Made by a program: the position numbers and the translations under genes
Notes under the pieces: generated by a model
Seen by the model: the letters and a program-made list of their open reading frames with translations, nothing else
What the model was told of the DNA's origin: nothing
Databases searched by the model: none
Shown: piece by piece, positions 1 to 13,195 of the stretch
Layout: each line of letters begins with the position of its first letter
Position numbering within the stretch: the first letter of the stretch is position 1
NCBI GenBank assembly: GCA_002749535.1
Contig: MZZL01000401.1
Location: 563,165 to 627,164 of the forward strand
Origin: Apophysomyces variabilis
Lineage: Eukaryota > Mucoromycota > Mucoromycetes > Mucorales > Mucoraceae
Length of the DNA stretch: 64,000 nt
Direction: 5' to 3'

Positions 1-445
1 TCAAATCTCGGTGAATAACATCAGCAGCATGAATATAATTGAGACCAGAGAGGAGTTGATACAGGAACCATTGACCATGTACAATGTCTAAAGGCTGGCT
101 GGAGTGGATCACATCATGTAGACTTGCATCCATACAATTGAAAATCAGGTAGACCTCATTAAAGTTTTCAGGATTAACAATATCCATATCGAAAAGCTCA
201 ATGATGCGTGGGTGTCCATTGAAATGTTGTAGCAACTTGATCTCTCGGAGACATCGTTTCGCGATTAAGCGTTTGTCAAACACCTTATAGACCTTCTTGA
301 TAGCACAGTAGCGGTCTTGTTCTTCGTCACGAGCAGAGCATACCGTTCCATAAGCGCCTGAACCAACTTTACGGATAATACGATACCGAGGACGAATTGT
401 AAGCGTCTCAGAAGTACCGTCAATCTGAACGGTATAGTGAGACAT
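1..445 (-). CDS. MAP kinase, Slt2/Mpk1 type (N-terminal part, runs off the window)
   Basis: The first 148 codons of a MAP kinase are present; the gene continues past base 1. The reading is open from the ATG at 445 with no intron. It shows the glycine loop GSGAYG, the ATP-anchoring lysine in CAIKKV, the ERK-like stretch LREIKLLQHF, the segment IIELFDMDIV, and ends exactly at the start of the catalytic loop (HRDL). The spacing and the words FDMDIV and LNYIHAADVIHRDL resemble cell-wall-integrity kinases (Slt2/ERK5 class) more than Hog1 or Fus3. In fungi this kinase acts at the end of the Pkc1 cascade and answers cell-wall stress. The TEY activation loop lies outside the window, so subclass is an inference. 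It is divergently arranged with the phospholipase gene on the plus strand. Confidence 0.9.
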   Translation of the reverse strand, partial: MSHYTVQIDGTSETLTIRPRYRIIRKVGSGAYGTVCSARDEEQDRYCAIKKVYKVFDKRLIAKRCLREIKLLQHFNGHPRIIELFDMDIVNPENFNEVYLIFNCMDASLHDVIHSSQPLDIVHGQWFLYQLLSGLNYIHAADVIHRDL

Positions 446-1232
446 TGAAGTAGATGATCGGCAGAACAAGAAGGAGGAGAAAACCCAGAGAGGCGCAGAT
501 TTATCTTATCAACAGCAGAAGCTTAAATAGCAGGAGAAAACCCTGAAAAGACTCGTCACGCGTCCAGGCCTACAACGCACGATTTGTCACCCCAAGCCAC
601 AGTTCATCCATACTGTGAAACATGCGCCATAACGAGGCAAGTATGAGATCGTGGCGCTGATCCTGCTTTGGACTTTCAATTGATTGGGAAACCAACAAAA
701 TTAACTACTGCCAAATTATGCTCACATATTTTTGTCTTTATGTGTGTGCTACGTAAAACTGATTCTGCGGATTCCCGTTGTTCTTGGCATATCAATCATC
801 CATCCATCCCTCCTTTCAATCTTACCCTTTTCCCCCTTCTTTCCTTTACCTTTTCAACTCATTGTGACCGATGCAGGTTAACTAGAGGAGCAATATTAGG
901 ATAGTTTTCGGAGTAATAGTCTCGGTCGACAACTTAAATAAAGTAATCCCGAGGCATGTTTTGTACGACCAGGAGAAATGAACCCAGAATATGATGCGCA
1001 GCCCATTCCGCAGCTCCTCAGATGACCTTTCGGTGGCGCATGCCCAATAAGATTACTGTGCCTCACCACAGGGCAGGATAACAAAACTGAACTGTCTTGA
1101 CAACAGCACTATATAGAACGCGTTACACTGAATATTGCAAACTCGTGTGTGCGTTCCCAAAGTCACAGTCCGAGTTTGGGTTTTTGGGACGCAGGTCTAG
1201 CTTCACCCCACCTCTTTTCTTTTCAAAACGCC
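446..1232. promoter_or_regulatory. Divergent intergenic/promoter region (MAPK / PLD-like)
   Basis: Shared upstream region of two divergent genes. It holds a pyrimidine-rich stretch at about 785-860 and two ACGCGT (MluI-box-like) hexamers at 558-563 and 1118-1123. No convincing coding potential is seen; the short ORFs here lack conserved motifs. Confidence 0.5.
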
Positions 1233-2545
1233 ATGTCTGGAACACTTCCTTGGGACGAAGAAGAACGTCTGAACTTATCCCAGCTTCTGAGCCAGGTAGG
1301 AAACTGGATAGCAGCCTTATTTCGTTTAACTTACGCGTAGAATAGTCTATGCTATCAGCAGAGACACTCGTCTCAAACGAAGATGCACTCGACAAAGCCA
1401 CAGACCATCTAAACTTGCTTCTTAAGCATCAAAAGAGTGGTCAAGCTGTTGGGATATTTGATAAGATGTTCTCTGCGGCCGAAGATGCGATGGAGTCAGA
1501 TGCAGACAAACACGTCTTATCCTTATTGAAAACGTATGTTTCCAGTATGCTTGCAACCTCGGTTGGTGCACATGCGTTTGCCCCAAAGAACAAACACAAG
1601 CACTCAAACAAAGAAGAGGAAGAAGTCGAACAAGAAGAAAAACACTTCTCATGGGCAGAGGTAGCCGCTACCAAGTCTTCCGCATCCGATAATGCTTCAA
1701 ACGATTTCCCATCGCTCGGCACCGACGGTCCAGTTACGCCAAAGCCAACATGGACAGAAGTTGCCGCGTGGCATCAGGAGAAGAACGTTGACGTCTACTA
1801 TGCCGAACGTGCTGAACATAGGCGCGTTCAGCAGATACACGTGGAGTATGGTCACCGGGAGGAGTACAGTTCGTATCGTGGTGGAACATATCTTCGCGGA
1901 GGAAGCTTTCAACCCCGATACCTGGATCACATTCCGAGCAACATCTACTGTATGCCTCTTTTCTTCCCTTCGGAAGAAAGTTACGATGTAATAACGATAG
2001 CGTGTGTCGAGATGACCTTAACCAATAGACTACGATTTAGATTTTCTCGGACGCGCTGGCATCAGCTCAAGAGACGCTTTACGTCTGCGTGTTTTCACTC
2101 ACTGACAACAGTACAGCTCGTATACTAAGCGATGCAATGAACCGAGGAGTGGATGTCCGTATCATTACGGATAATGATCAATTAGAAGGAAAGGGTGCTG
2201 ATACAGAGAGATTGCATGAGCGATATGGAATCCCCTTCAAGACGGATAACAGGTAACGAAACGAAAAAAAAAACAATGCGCTAAGATAACCCTAGCGACC
2301 AATTCATGCATAACAAATTTGCTGTGGTCGACCACAAACATGTGATCACTGGAAGCTTCAACTGGTCTATCGGGTAAGAGACACGATGTACTTGGTTATT
2401 CCTAAGAAGTTTAATTTTTGATGGGCATTTTCTTTTGTTCTCTAGTGCTCGTTTCAAAAACAGGGAGAATATTATCGTCACTAATATACCGAGTGTTGTG
2501 GATTCGTTCTATAAGGAGTTTGAACGTCTCTGGGACCTTTTCTAA
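1233..2545 (+). CDS. PLD6/Zucchini-like single-HKD phospholipase D family protein
   Basis: Five exons give 364 aa: 1233-1295, 1346-1987, 2041-2252, 2296-2373, 2446-2545. The catalytic domain is C-terminal. It starts near the words MPLFFPSEE, resembling the entry strand of PLD6, and contains one HxKx4D motif (H311, K313, D318 in MHNKFAVVD) followed by VITGSFNWS and KNRENIIV, the signature order of mitochondrial cardiolipin hydrolase/Zucchini nucleases. Such proteins carry one HKD per chain and work as dimers on cardiolipin or RNA. The first about 215 residues are not PLD-like. They hold an acidic-basic tract, two WAEVAA/WTEVAA repeats and RGG dipeptides that suggest RNA or protein contacts. 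No transmembrane anchor is visible, unlike animal PLD6. Substrate is unknown; the family call is firm, the function is inferred. Confidence 0.85.
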
Positions 2546-2619
2546 GGTGACCTAATCACCCGCTAATCATTGTTAAATCAAGTTATAGCCAGGCCAGATA
2601 CTTGCGCCGAGTATGGCTA

Positions 2620-2625
2620 AATAAA
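2620..2625 (+). terminator. Poly(A) signal of the PLD-like gene
   Basis: A canonical AATAAA lies 75 bases after the stop codon, between this gene and the convergent ERG1 gene. Confidence 0.5.
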
Positions 2626-2800
2626 GCGTATTGTCACAGTTCATTATTTCAAACGCTTGTTTAAATCAATGTAAGAATAGAGGAAAAGGAAGTTTACATG
2701 CATGTCAATGAGTTAGGTGGGATAAGCAGTAAAGTAGTGGTGAAGCGGGTTAAATTAGGGTGGGGGTAGAGCTTACAAGAAAAGAGGTAGGTTTAGTTAG

Positions 2801-4533
<1,733 letters not shown>

Positions 4534-4573
4534 TCAATAGAAAAAAGCTGAATCGTCCAGCATACGCAGTGCT

Positions 4574-4601
4574 TATATAAAAGCTTCTCAAACATCACGT
4601 G
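4574..4601 (-). promoter_or_regulatory. ERG1 core promoter: TATA box and E-box
   Basis: Reading toward ERG1, the palindromic core ATCACGTG (4594-4601) precedes a TATATAA-type box (about 4574-4582) that lies some 50 bases upstream of the ATG. The E-box ATCACGTG is a known binding form for SREBP-type bHLH factors, which control sterol genes in fungi and animals. The site is seen; the regulator is inferred. Confidence 0.45.
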
Positions 4602-4889
4602 TTGTTTTTGACAGAATATTCACGTTCGTATCACTTTATATCTCAGATAAACACCATCTGTAAGCTAAACAACGTTACAAGTTTTTTCTCTGTTGTTACA
4701 GTGGATTGAAAAATGTTTCTTCTCAAGAAACTATGAAAAGGATGCAAATCGATATAATAATATGAAGATATCGTACGTTGGTGGTATCTAGCGCGGAGTT
4801 AAAATTAGGTAACACCAGTGGCTCTTGAAATTTTTGCACACACGCGGACGGATGCACAGCAAACAGCATGGGCCATAAACCTTCTTGTT

Positions 4890-5078
4890 CTATCCCTTTA
4901 TATACAAAAAATCCATCGATATAAAATTCCATTGCACCATTGGCCCTGATAATTGATTTAATCTTTGGAAGGCAATTGCAATGGCTAAGCTGGATCTTTC
5001 CGGATAACGAGTTGATAGCGCAGAAACCAATGATCTTGTTGTATAATCCTTGACTAAGCTGTCAACTTCGGGATTACC
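4890..5078 (-). pseudogene. Coding-like fragment of unknown origin
   Basis: A 62-codon open stretch between stops has protein-like composition (for example RSLVSALSTRYPERSSLAIA and AFQRLNQLSGPMVQW). It lacks a start codon and has no clean splice partner upstream. An overlapping frame just downstream (ATG at 4932) is also open for 69 codons. This could be a relic exon or part of a decayed element; I do not recognise the family. Confidence 0.25.
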
Positions 5079-6546
5079 CTATGATAGTTTGGTTACACGT
5101 ATGTTACCTCTTATCAAATCAGTCAAAAGGCTATCATGATGCGCTGAAGACGATGAAAACAAAGCCGCAGCGGTGCAATTATGACTAGAAGAAGAAACAC
5201 CCCACGTATAAAAAATGTGTCAATTGGCACCGTCCATAGATCATAAACGTACCAAAGGTAGATAGAAAATAAGGTACTCTATTCTCAATAAAATGCGAAG
5301 CGATTTGCTCCTATTCGATCTATATGCCCAGTCATCAACGGTTTCATATCATGTTTGCTTGCTCGCACATGTTCGCTCACAAAAAAAAGTCGCTTCTAGA
5401 TTTTGTATATGTTTGACACAACAGCTGACCCACCAAATCACAATATAGCTGTACATCAGTGCGAAATACTTTGAATAGTCACAAGTAACTGCACAACTGT
5501 GATCCTCTATTGGATGAAGGGGAGGACACAAGGGGAGCGAGAAAACGTACTATTTTAGCAGATGACAAAGTTTTCCATTCATACAAGAAAAACGTATTAT
5601 TTCTATTACAGTCGATGTTAAGACCAGAGCTGGTCTTGACTTTAGTTGTTCGGGGTAGATAATGTCTGAGGAATAAGTCACACGGACCACGACAGAGACA
5701 ACATGTCGATTTCTGTTATTCGGAGGATGCAAAGGGACACTTGTTAATTTTAGTTTTGTCTATAAACGCTAATCCGTTAAAAGCTTATACAGTACTTTAG
5801 CTATGAACAAGAAAACATAGCATATGCAGAAAGAAGTTGGACTTGGCAAGCTTGCACCCGTTTCTTTTAGATTCAAACAAACCTATTTGGCGTCCCCTTA
5901 ATTTCCGCCTTCGAACCCAGACTTGGATTGAACAAAGTGGATTTTTCATGCAAATTGTAGTACTATTTATTTTGGTCGCTGATCGTCGCTTTTTCTGCAA
6001 TTGCACGTTTTAGAGTGTCAGTGCTTAATAACGAAGTTTGTTCGAAGACTTGGACATAAATCTTACATGGAAGTCTGAAAAACAGTAATCTTCTCTACGT
6101 TCTTGTTATTGCCGAAAGTGATCGTTATTGTAAAATGATTGAGATAAGCATGGTTGATTTCTTTTACCTCATAAAGTCACAAAGGTCTTCATTGTTTGTT
6201 GACAATCCTTTTGAAAATTGAATCATGACTTATCGACGGAACATTGATTTGCAATGTACAATGACCGACAACACACCTTTTGATTATATCTCTTTTCTGT
6301 TTCTGGTTTATTGAATGAGAGGCATGTTGCGATTTGAGCACCATCTTATTGATTTCTCATTATGGATAAACAGGTACATCTCCAAACCACTTAGTAAAAG
6401 CATTTTTGATACGCATTCCACGCATTGATAGACCTGATCATTGTAGGGATTATGCGATAAAACCAGTTCATTTGACATATGAAAGATCTCTCTTAATCAA
6501 GCTGTATCAAACGGGCGTTGAAATTACTTTTACCACTGTAGTTTAA

Positions 6547-6885
6547 TTATCTATATTTGGACACCGATGTACTTGGTTGGGATGCATCACTTGTTAGCTT
6601 ACGGAATGATAGCTCCGGTGCAGAAGTTGAGGGGTACGGATGGAAGCGAAAGGGATTGCTATGAATCCTGGGAAGAAAAATTAAGAATGGTTCCATTTCG
6701 TCTTCAGGATAACAGAAATTGATATAGCCCATGTCATCGATCTTCTTCAATAGCCTAGCAGTATTCTCGTAGCTGAATTCCTCGTAGAAGAACGTACAGG
6801 CCGCTTCTCCACGCGTTACGTTTATGTTAAGGAACATGCTATGCCTATCCAGCGACAGGTAAGCTGTCCGAAAAAAAAACATCAA
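6547..6885 (-). CDS. Hypothetical ORF or terminal exon, 112 codons
   Basis: An open frame with acidic, non-repetitive composition (SYENTARLLKKIDDMGY, EDEMEPFLIFLPR). Its first codons overlap a T-rich tract ending in CAG (about 6865-6885), which looks like a 3' splice site. The true product may therefore begin in an upstream exon; a GTAAGA donor exists near 6938, but the frame before it is closed. No family is recognised. It may equally be a chance ORF. Confidence 0.3.
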   Translation of the reverse strand: MMFFFRTAYLSLDRHSMFLNINVTRGEAACTFFYEEFSYENTARLLKKIDDMGYINFCYPEDEMEPFLIFLPRIHSNPFRFHPYPSTSAPELSFRKLTSDASQPSTSVSKYR

Positions 6886-7799
6886 TTCGAAATCCTACAA
6901 ATTTTCCAGGGCGAGCTCATTTATACGGTTATGTCTTACCTTTTAATTACAGTGATACAGTATATTATATATGATGATAATCAATAATCAAAACTATTGC
7001 CAGTCTCAAACGCTCTATCATGGAGAGTATCTACCGCAACCGTGAGAGCGGTAGACGTTTGAAGGAGCCATTCGCTCTTAACACTATTTGATAAGTAGTG
7101 ACGTCGACGTTGGAGACAAAGATGAAGCCGACTTAAAGCTTAAAGTTACAGCGGAAGCCCTGCTAGAGGCAAAAAGTAACCGCTGATGCTTTTGTTTTCT
7201 TATTTTGTTGTGGCAAATAAAACTTTTGCAGATAAAGCAGTGAAGTTTTGAGAGGGAGCAATTGGTGTATTTAGTATATCCTAATTGGGATTGAAACTGG
7301 GAGCCGTACCTTAAACGATGTTCCTGTCCGAATCAATTTCCTTACAGACTAATGTGCACATCGGATGACCTACGTGCCAACACAAGTCCCCACAGCCCTC
7401 AAGCTAATATTCCATAAGAATAAATAAGATACAAATTGTAGAATATGCAGTCTATCTATCTAATACATGTTCATTTTCATTTACATAACATATATAGACA
7501 ATGCATATACGGTTCTTAGGCATTTCCAGGTACTCTTTGCAATTTCGCAAGTAATATCGGAAGGAAGGAGATGATAATCCCCCAGAGAGTTATATATGTA
7601 TTTATCAGTACCAAGTTAAAAGATGAGTTGCATTGTTGGGTCTGGGCTGTTTTATCATTGTTCAATGGCGCCTATTGTCGACTTTCTTAGGTCTGTATAT
7701 CGGGAGTGACTTGCGGTTCGGACAAATTTGATGACCGAGTTCACTGGCCTCATTATATCTATCGTCTCTCTGACCTTTCTGCCTTGAGTCTTTCTCATC

Positions 7800-10700
7800 A
7801 TGTTCTGGCGATTCGGCTTCCATAATTCCTCCGCAATCGACGCTTTACTAGATCGTGAGGACATCACACTGGAACACATCCTTGAAGAAGAAGATCTACT
7901 ACAAGAAACCAAATCCCACAACCAGAAGCTGATTAACTTGTATATTATTTCGTTCCATATCTACGCGCCATGGGCTTCCGTACCATGGAAAGGACGCTAC
8001 TCAGTATTGTGTTACTGATATTGACATTGCTATTCTTTCGCTAGTTTTTGTAAGCCTGAGAACCTCGGTCAGTTGCTCAACTATATCACCGCCTCTGACC
8101 TCGACGACAGCGCCAAATACAAGTAAGAGCAGCAACGTGATGGATCATACTCCCTGGATCTAACTGTATCAAACAAAGATATCCATTCTTGGCCTGTGAA
8201 ATTATAGCATGTGAAGTTCCGTATATTGTAGATGCAATAGTTTTGGAAAATAAGGACTTATTGGAGTCGTTTTGGACCTTCCTGGACCGTCCTGCAGCTC
8301 CGAGACGGCGACTCAATGACACTGAAAAGCCGATTACGGAAGAAACAGGTCTCGATCCATTGCAAGCGTCTTATTTTTGCAAAACTATTAGCGTGCTTTT
8401 AGCAAAACGGACAACAGAGGTACCTATATCGCACTTGAGGCGGAAATGTACCTTATCATTAACTATTGTCGCACCAGATGATTGAATTTATCCGGTCCAA
8501 ACCAGACAACCTAAACAAGATCCTGGCACATCTACAGACCTCTGCCATTATGGATCTACTTTTGACGTTGGTGCGAGTTGAAGAGTTACCGGAAGGAAAA
8601 GGCACCGTGCAGGTATGCTTTTGCAACGGCAATTCTTTTATCTTTTCTTAGCTCACTCTATCTTATCTTATCTTATGCAATCCTCAATGTAGTGGTTAAG
8701 TGATGGTGGTTTGTTGGAGAACTTAGTCAGTCGATTGGACCCTTACTTGGATAGTGAGGTAAGGATGGTTTGCATTTGTAAATACACAACACCGACTCTA
8801 TATGAAGGAACATTCAATTGCACAACAATGTATATGCGAGATCATCCGTATGTCCCAAACCAGTCTTCTTGAATCACCGAGTATTGGCGTAAACGATCTT
8901 ATCATTGACTTAAAAAGGTAGTCCGTTACGACTAAGTTGGAATATTTGATAAACTTCTTTGCTAGCGAGGAGATGATGCAGAGATTGGCAGGGTTTATGT
9001 TGGATGAGCAGGCGCCCAACTCGACATCTACGCTTATTAACGGTGTTACCATAATAATCGACCTCATTCGTCACAATAACAGGTTTGAAATGTTAAGTGT
9101 ATTTTTTTGTTCTTAATGAAAATGGACGCAGTGATATGGATAACGAGCCAATGCTCAATGACTCGTACGGGTATTCTGCTAATCAAGTTGTTCGTGAAGC
9201 TTCCGTGTCACTGGCGGATATGTTGAAGGTTTTAGCGGACAATGTTCCTAGGTTCAATGCTCTTCTTTTGAAGCCAAAATCTGTGGTAAGGATGTGATAT
9301 GCATGGCTACCAAGCAGAGTTCCTCACGTTGTTTAGCATGGACCTATGGAAACATCAATTGGGAAGCAGACACCGTTGGGATTTGAGCGATTAAAGATCT
9401 GCGAACTTTTTGCTGAACTATTGCATTGTTCCAACATGTCAAATTTGAATTCTTCTTTAGCTGAAGAGAGCAATGCTGACAACGGGACGGATGCTGTTCT
9501 GCCGGAAAAAAAGGAGAATAATGGAAAGTCAGGTACAGAGGAATCCAAAGGCTCGTCCAGTGATGCTGCTGCGAGGAAAGATAAAGCAGACAACGATGAA
9601 CAGCGACTGGCTATTGGCGACTATTTGAAGCAAAAGTTTATAGAATACAAGGTGATGCCCACATGCGTTGTAAGTATACTTGCTTCCATCCTGTTAGAAT
9701 TGACGGGTTGTTAGGATTTATTCTTTTCATTTCCCTGGAACAACTTTTTGCATTACGTCATATATGACATGCTCCATCAAATCTTTAATGGGCGAATGGA
9801 TAAAGGTTATAATCGATACCTTGCTATCTCAGTATTGAAGGATGGTCAACTCACCTCGAAAATTGTCGAGGCACAGAAAGCTAATGATATAGAGTGGCAA
9901 GTTATATGGATTATGTTTGTAGCAGGGGTATTAATGCAGCGAAACAGTGCAAAGCCAAAGGGCATGCGACTGGGCTATATGGGTCATTTAAGTTTTATTG
10001 CGGATGAGATTATCAAATTATTGGAAGGCTATCCGGAGACCATTGTCAGCGCAGTTAAAGATCATGTGGATTTAGATAGCTGGAATGCATATTGTAACAA
10101 CGAGCTCAGAATTACAAGGGAACGTGATAGATTGCCTTTGGGAGGAACCCGCCCGAATGATGAATTGGAGGCAGCCACGGATGATGAAGAAGAGGAAGAT
10201 GAGGATGATTCCAGTCAGGTAGAAAAGCGGGGTTTCAATCTGATCTAAGCTGCATATAGTATCCCCGGTATTTAGATCAACGAGTCATTGATAGTGGAAT
10301 GGATGAAGACGAGGAAGATGATCAGGAGCATTGGATAGCGTATGGTGAATTGTTATTTAATTCCTAATCCTAAACTAAAACTAGTGGTCGGGACGACTAT
10401 GATTACGGATATGACGGTGGGTTTGGAATGCCCAGCAACAATCAAGGATCATCTATCCCCGAGAATGGCGCCCCATTAGAAGATGAGGAATATGGGAGTG
10501 ATGATGACGAGGTTGGATTTTCTTAAAATGAATGGTATCCGGAATTGCTAAACTCTTGCTGCTATAAATACAGGAGACGGGAAGAGTCATAACGGACTGG
10601 ACTAGAGGATTTTCACAATTTCCACACGCAAATACACTTCGACGTACGCAAAGCCATACCAGAGAAAACGAAAACTGTGAAGATACGTACGATGACAACG

Positions 10701-11011
10701 ACGAGTATGATCATGTGGCTGACGCCACAGAAATGGAACGACGAGCCGCATTTCAAGGAGGCAACAACAAAGAGGATTCAGAGGATGAGCAGTTTGGGGA
10801 ATTTACAAGCAGCAGTGACAGTGCGCAATGGGCTATAACCTCAAGCTTCGATAATCTAGAAATTACATCCGATAACAATACAAAAGAGCGACAGCCAGAA
10901 TTATCCGAGGATAATTACGTGCGGGCCGTTAAAACAAAGGAGGAAGATCAGAAAGGCAAGGCTGACCAAAATTATTATCTCGAAGATGAAGAACAACATG
11001 GCGAAGTCTAA
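7800..11011 (+). CDS. SAPS-domain protein (Sit4/PP6 phosphatase-associated)
   Basis: Thirteen exons give 840 aa: 7800-7939, 8045-8122, 8179-8419, 8478-8612, 8693-8758, 8808-8917, 8966-9082, 9132-9285, 9337-9669, 9715-10218, 10260-10339, 10385-10511, 10574-11011. The N-terminal two thirds is the SAPS helical repeat that binds the PP2A-like phosphatase Sit4/PP6: MFWRFGFHNSSAIDALL, FLACEIIACEVPYIVD, ASYFCKTISVLL, QQCICEIIRMSQ, then the hallmark LGFERLKICELFAELLHCSN and LFFSFPWNNFLH. The last about 250 residues are acidic and low in complexity (EDEEDDQEH, DSEDEQFGEF), as in yeast Sap185/Sap190. In yeast these partners direct Sit4 to G1/S progression and TOR signalling. Several introns are only 41-50 nt. 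Two acceptors are AAG. It is convergent with the transporter gene downstream. Confidence 0.93.
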
Positions 11012-11301
11012 GTTTTCCTGTTTCTCCATGTATTGCCTCATCCTCTCGTTGATTATTATTTCCGTTTGTTAGTCACTTCTGGTATAACAGACTCTGTATA
11101 AATACTAAGCAAGGAAAAAGAATACTACGTATACTATTGTAAAACATGATTTTTTTATTCACAAGTCCTCATTCAGTTTTTGAATGATATGTTATTTTAG
11201 AAGATGAAAACGTATGGATTTCTATAATAGCTTTGTGCAGGATAGATTTTTTCGAATACGTGGCAGGCAAGCTGTTGAGTTACGAGCGCCCATTACTGCG
11301 A

Positions 11302-13195
11302 TCACAAAATCATACTTGCGATAGTACCGATGACGGCCATTATCGAGCAGATAACGATTAATGTCCAGATCATGATGGATTCAAAATGCGATAAGGTAGA
11401 ACCAAAGAGTTGGCGATAGCACTCTAGAGGGAATATGGCAGAGATTCCAAAGCTAAAGAGTGCACCAAGTAACGACTATAACCCCCATATAAGCAAACAC
11501 ATCATTGTTGGATAGTGCGTTTATACTTACCACAATGCGATCGAATCCTGGAAAGACCGCAGCGACAAAGATAACCAAGGCACTCAGAAGGATACGAACC
11601 AGGCCTTGTAGGAGAGATGAACGCCATGAAATTCCTTTGCACCAGGCTTCCACACGCGGCAAACTTTCCAATAATAAATCGCAGGTGACAGTGATAGGAT
11701 TGAGCATGAGGCCATATTTCGCGATCGGTGTCAGGACGATGAGCCATATGGCGAAGTTATTTACTAATTTTTGATATCCTGGTGTCAACGCTAAGTTTTG
11801 GGTAATCTATGGTGTCAGAAGATTAGATAGCTATACCCCAACAACTGCATATTTACCTCTTGCATGGTATCCAATCCGAACATGGCATAGCCAGCTACTG
11901 CCATGACAATATATATGGAAGCTGTAATTATATAAGTGATATCGATCATTTTTGTGTAAGTCCTTGGATCTTCCATATCGCGGTAAATAGAGGGGAACAC
12001 AGCATGTCCAGAATATCCAGCCATGATAAGACCGAAACTAAGGGGTATGTTGTACAGTTGAGATGGAACAAGCTCGGTGTCCTGTCAGATCAAAGTGAGA
12101 CAAGATCTAACATTTTTTTTCCTTCTCTCTGTTTATCTAGTGCCTTACCGCTTGTTCCCAAAGGCTTCCCGGCCGTTCAGTCTTGGAGAGGCCGTCGTAC
12201 ACCACGATTATGACAAGGGAGAAACCGCTAATCACACCAATGAGACTGGCATAGGCCAGCTTCCGGATTGGCAAGAACAATAGCGGAGTGAGAATTGCAA
12301 AGCAAAGAAGGTTGATAGTAAGAGCATTTAGGTGAGGAGCCAACGATGAAAGACCGTCCCCTAACAGAATGACTACGGCGACTCTAGAAAATATAGATGA
12401 GATTATCCGATAAAATCCTTGTGCATGCGATTCCTTACCCTAATGTAAACAATTCAATAACAAAAACGCAGCTAACAAAGTTTCTTCCCGCATCACCAAA
12501 TGCGGCTGCACCAATATCACCATAAGTTGATCCGCGGTATGTTTCCAAACACCGTACAAGTAATTTAGCGGTATAGTTGGTCAGAAAAGTACAGAAAAGG
12601 AAAATGATGGAGCCCATAATCCACCCAGCCATTCGGAAGGCTAAGGGCAGGGCCAGGATACCAACACCAACCAGGACGTTGACTGAGTTGAACACCGATT
12701 GGCAAAAGGTGGATTGGCCGACTACCACATCGGAGTGATAAAGGTGCTGAGAGATAACCGATGCAACGGATGATACGCGCGAGAAAGTTGAGAAGTGAGA
12801 GGAAATGGTTCGACACAGATGAGGATCCGGTTCAATCAGAAAGGGGATCGGAGTTCTTAAAGCAAAATCTTTGTTGTTAGTACCATATATGGTCAAACGG
12901 AAAAAAAACCAGAAAAAAAAGTTGCATACTTTGTTTCTCTGCGCAGTGCATCTTCGCCTTGTTCCTCGTTGTTTAGATCGAGACCATGATGGGATAGTGT
13001 ATTGGTAAGGGTAAGGTTTTCAGCCATGTAAAGAGCGGATGCCCTTGAATAGGACCCAACAAAACTTTCAGTAGTATCTCTAAACGAAGAAGATGTTGCG
13101 GATCCAACAAAATCCGGAACAGCTCCATAGGTTTGTCGTTGGGATGGATGTATATTAGATGGAATACGCTCTTCTTGTGGATGTGATCTGGACAT
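11302..13195 (-). CDS. Vacuolar amino-acid transporter, AVT/AAAP family
   Basis: Six exons give 530 aa: 13195-12930, 12855-12439, 12383-12149, 12081-11857, 11806-11531, 11475-11302. The N-terminal about 140 residues are hydrophilic and Ser-rich. The first membrane segment has the family signature SVNVLVGVGILALPLAFRMA, followed by about ten more hydrophobic helices (WIMGSIIFLFCTFL, LSFGLIMAGYSGHAVFP, YIIMASIY-like, FAIWLIVLTPIAKYG). The long cytosolic head plus this TM1 matches yeast Avt1/SLC32-36-type H+ antiporters that move neutral amino acids across the vacuole. I chose the ATG at 13195 over the in-frame ATG at 13249, because the extra residues read through a T-rich leader. The first intron has a perfect TACTAAC branch site and an AAG acceptor. 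Confidence 0.92.

Larger units (their letters stand above)
4602..7799. other. Gene-poor intergenic stretch
   Basis: About 3.2 kb of AT-rich DNA with no convincing complete gene. Two coding-like pieces on the minus strand are described separately (4890-5078 and 6547-6885). The remainder shows scattered stops in all frames and no recognisable RNA gene. Confidence 0.5.
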
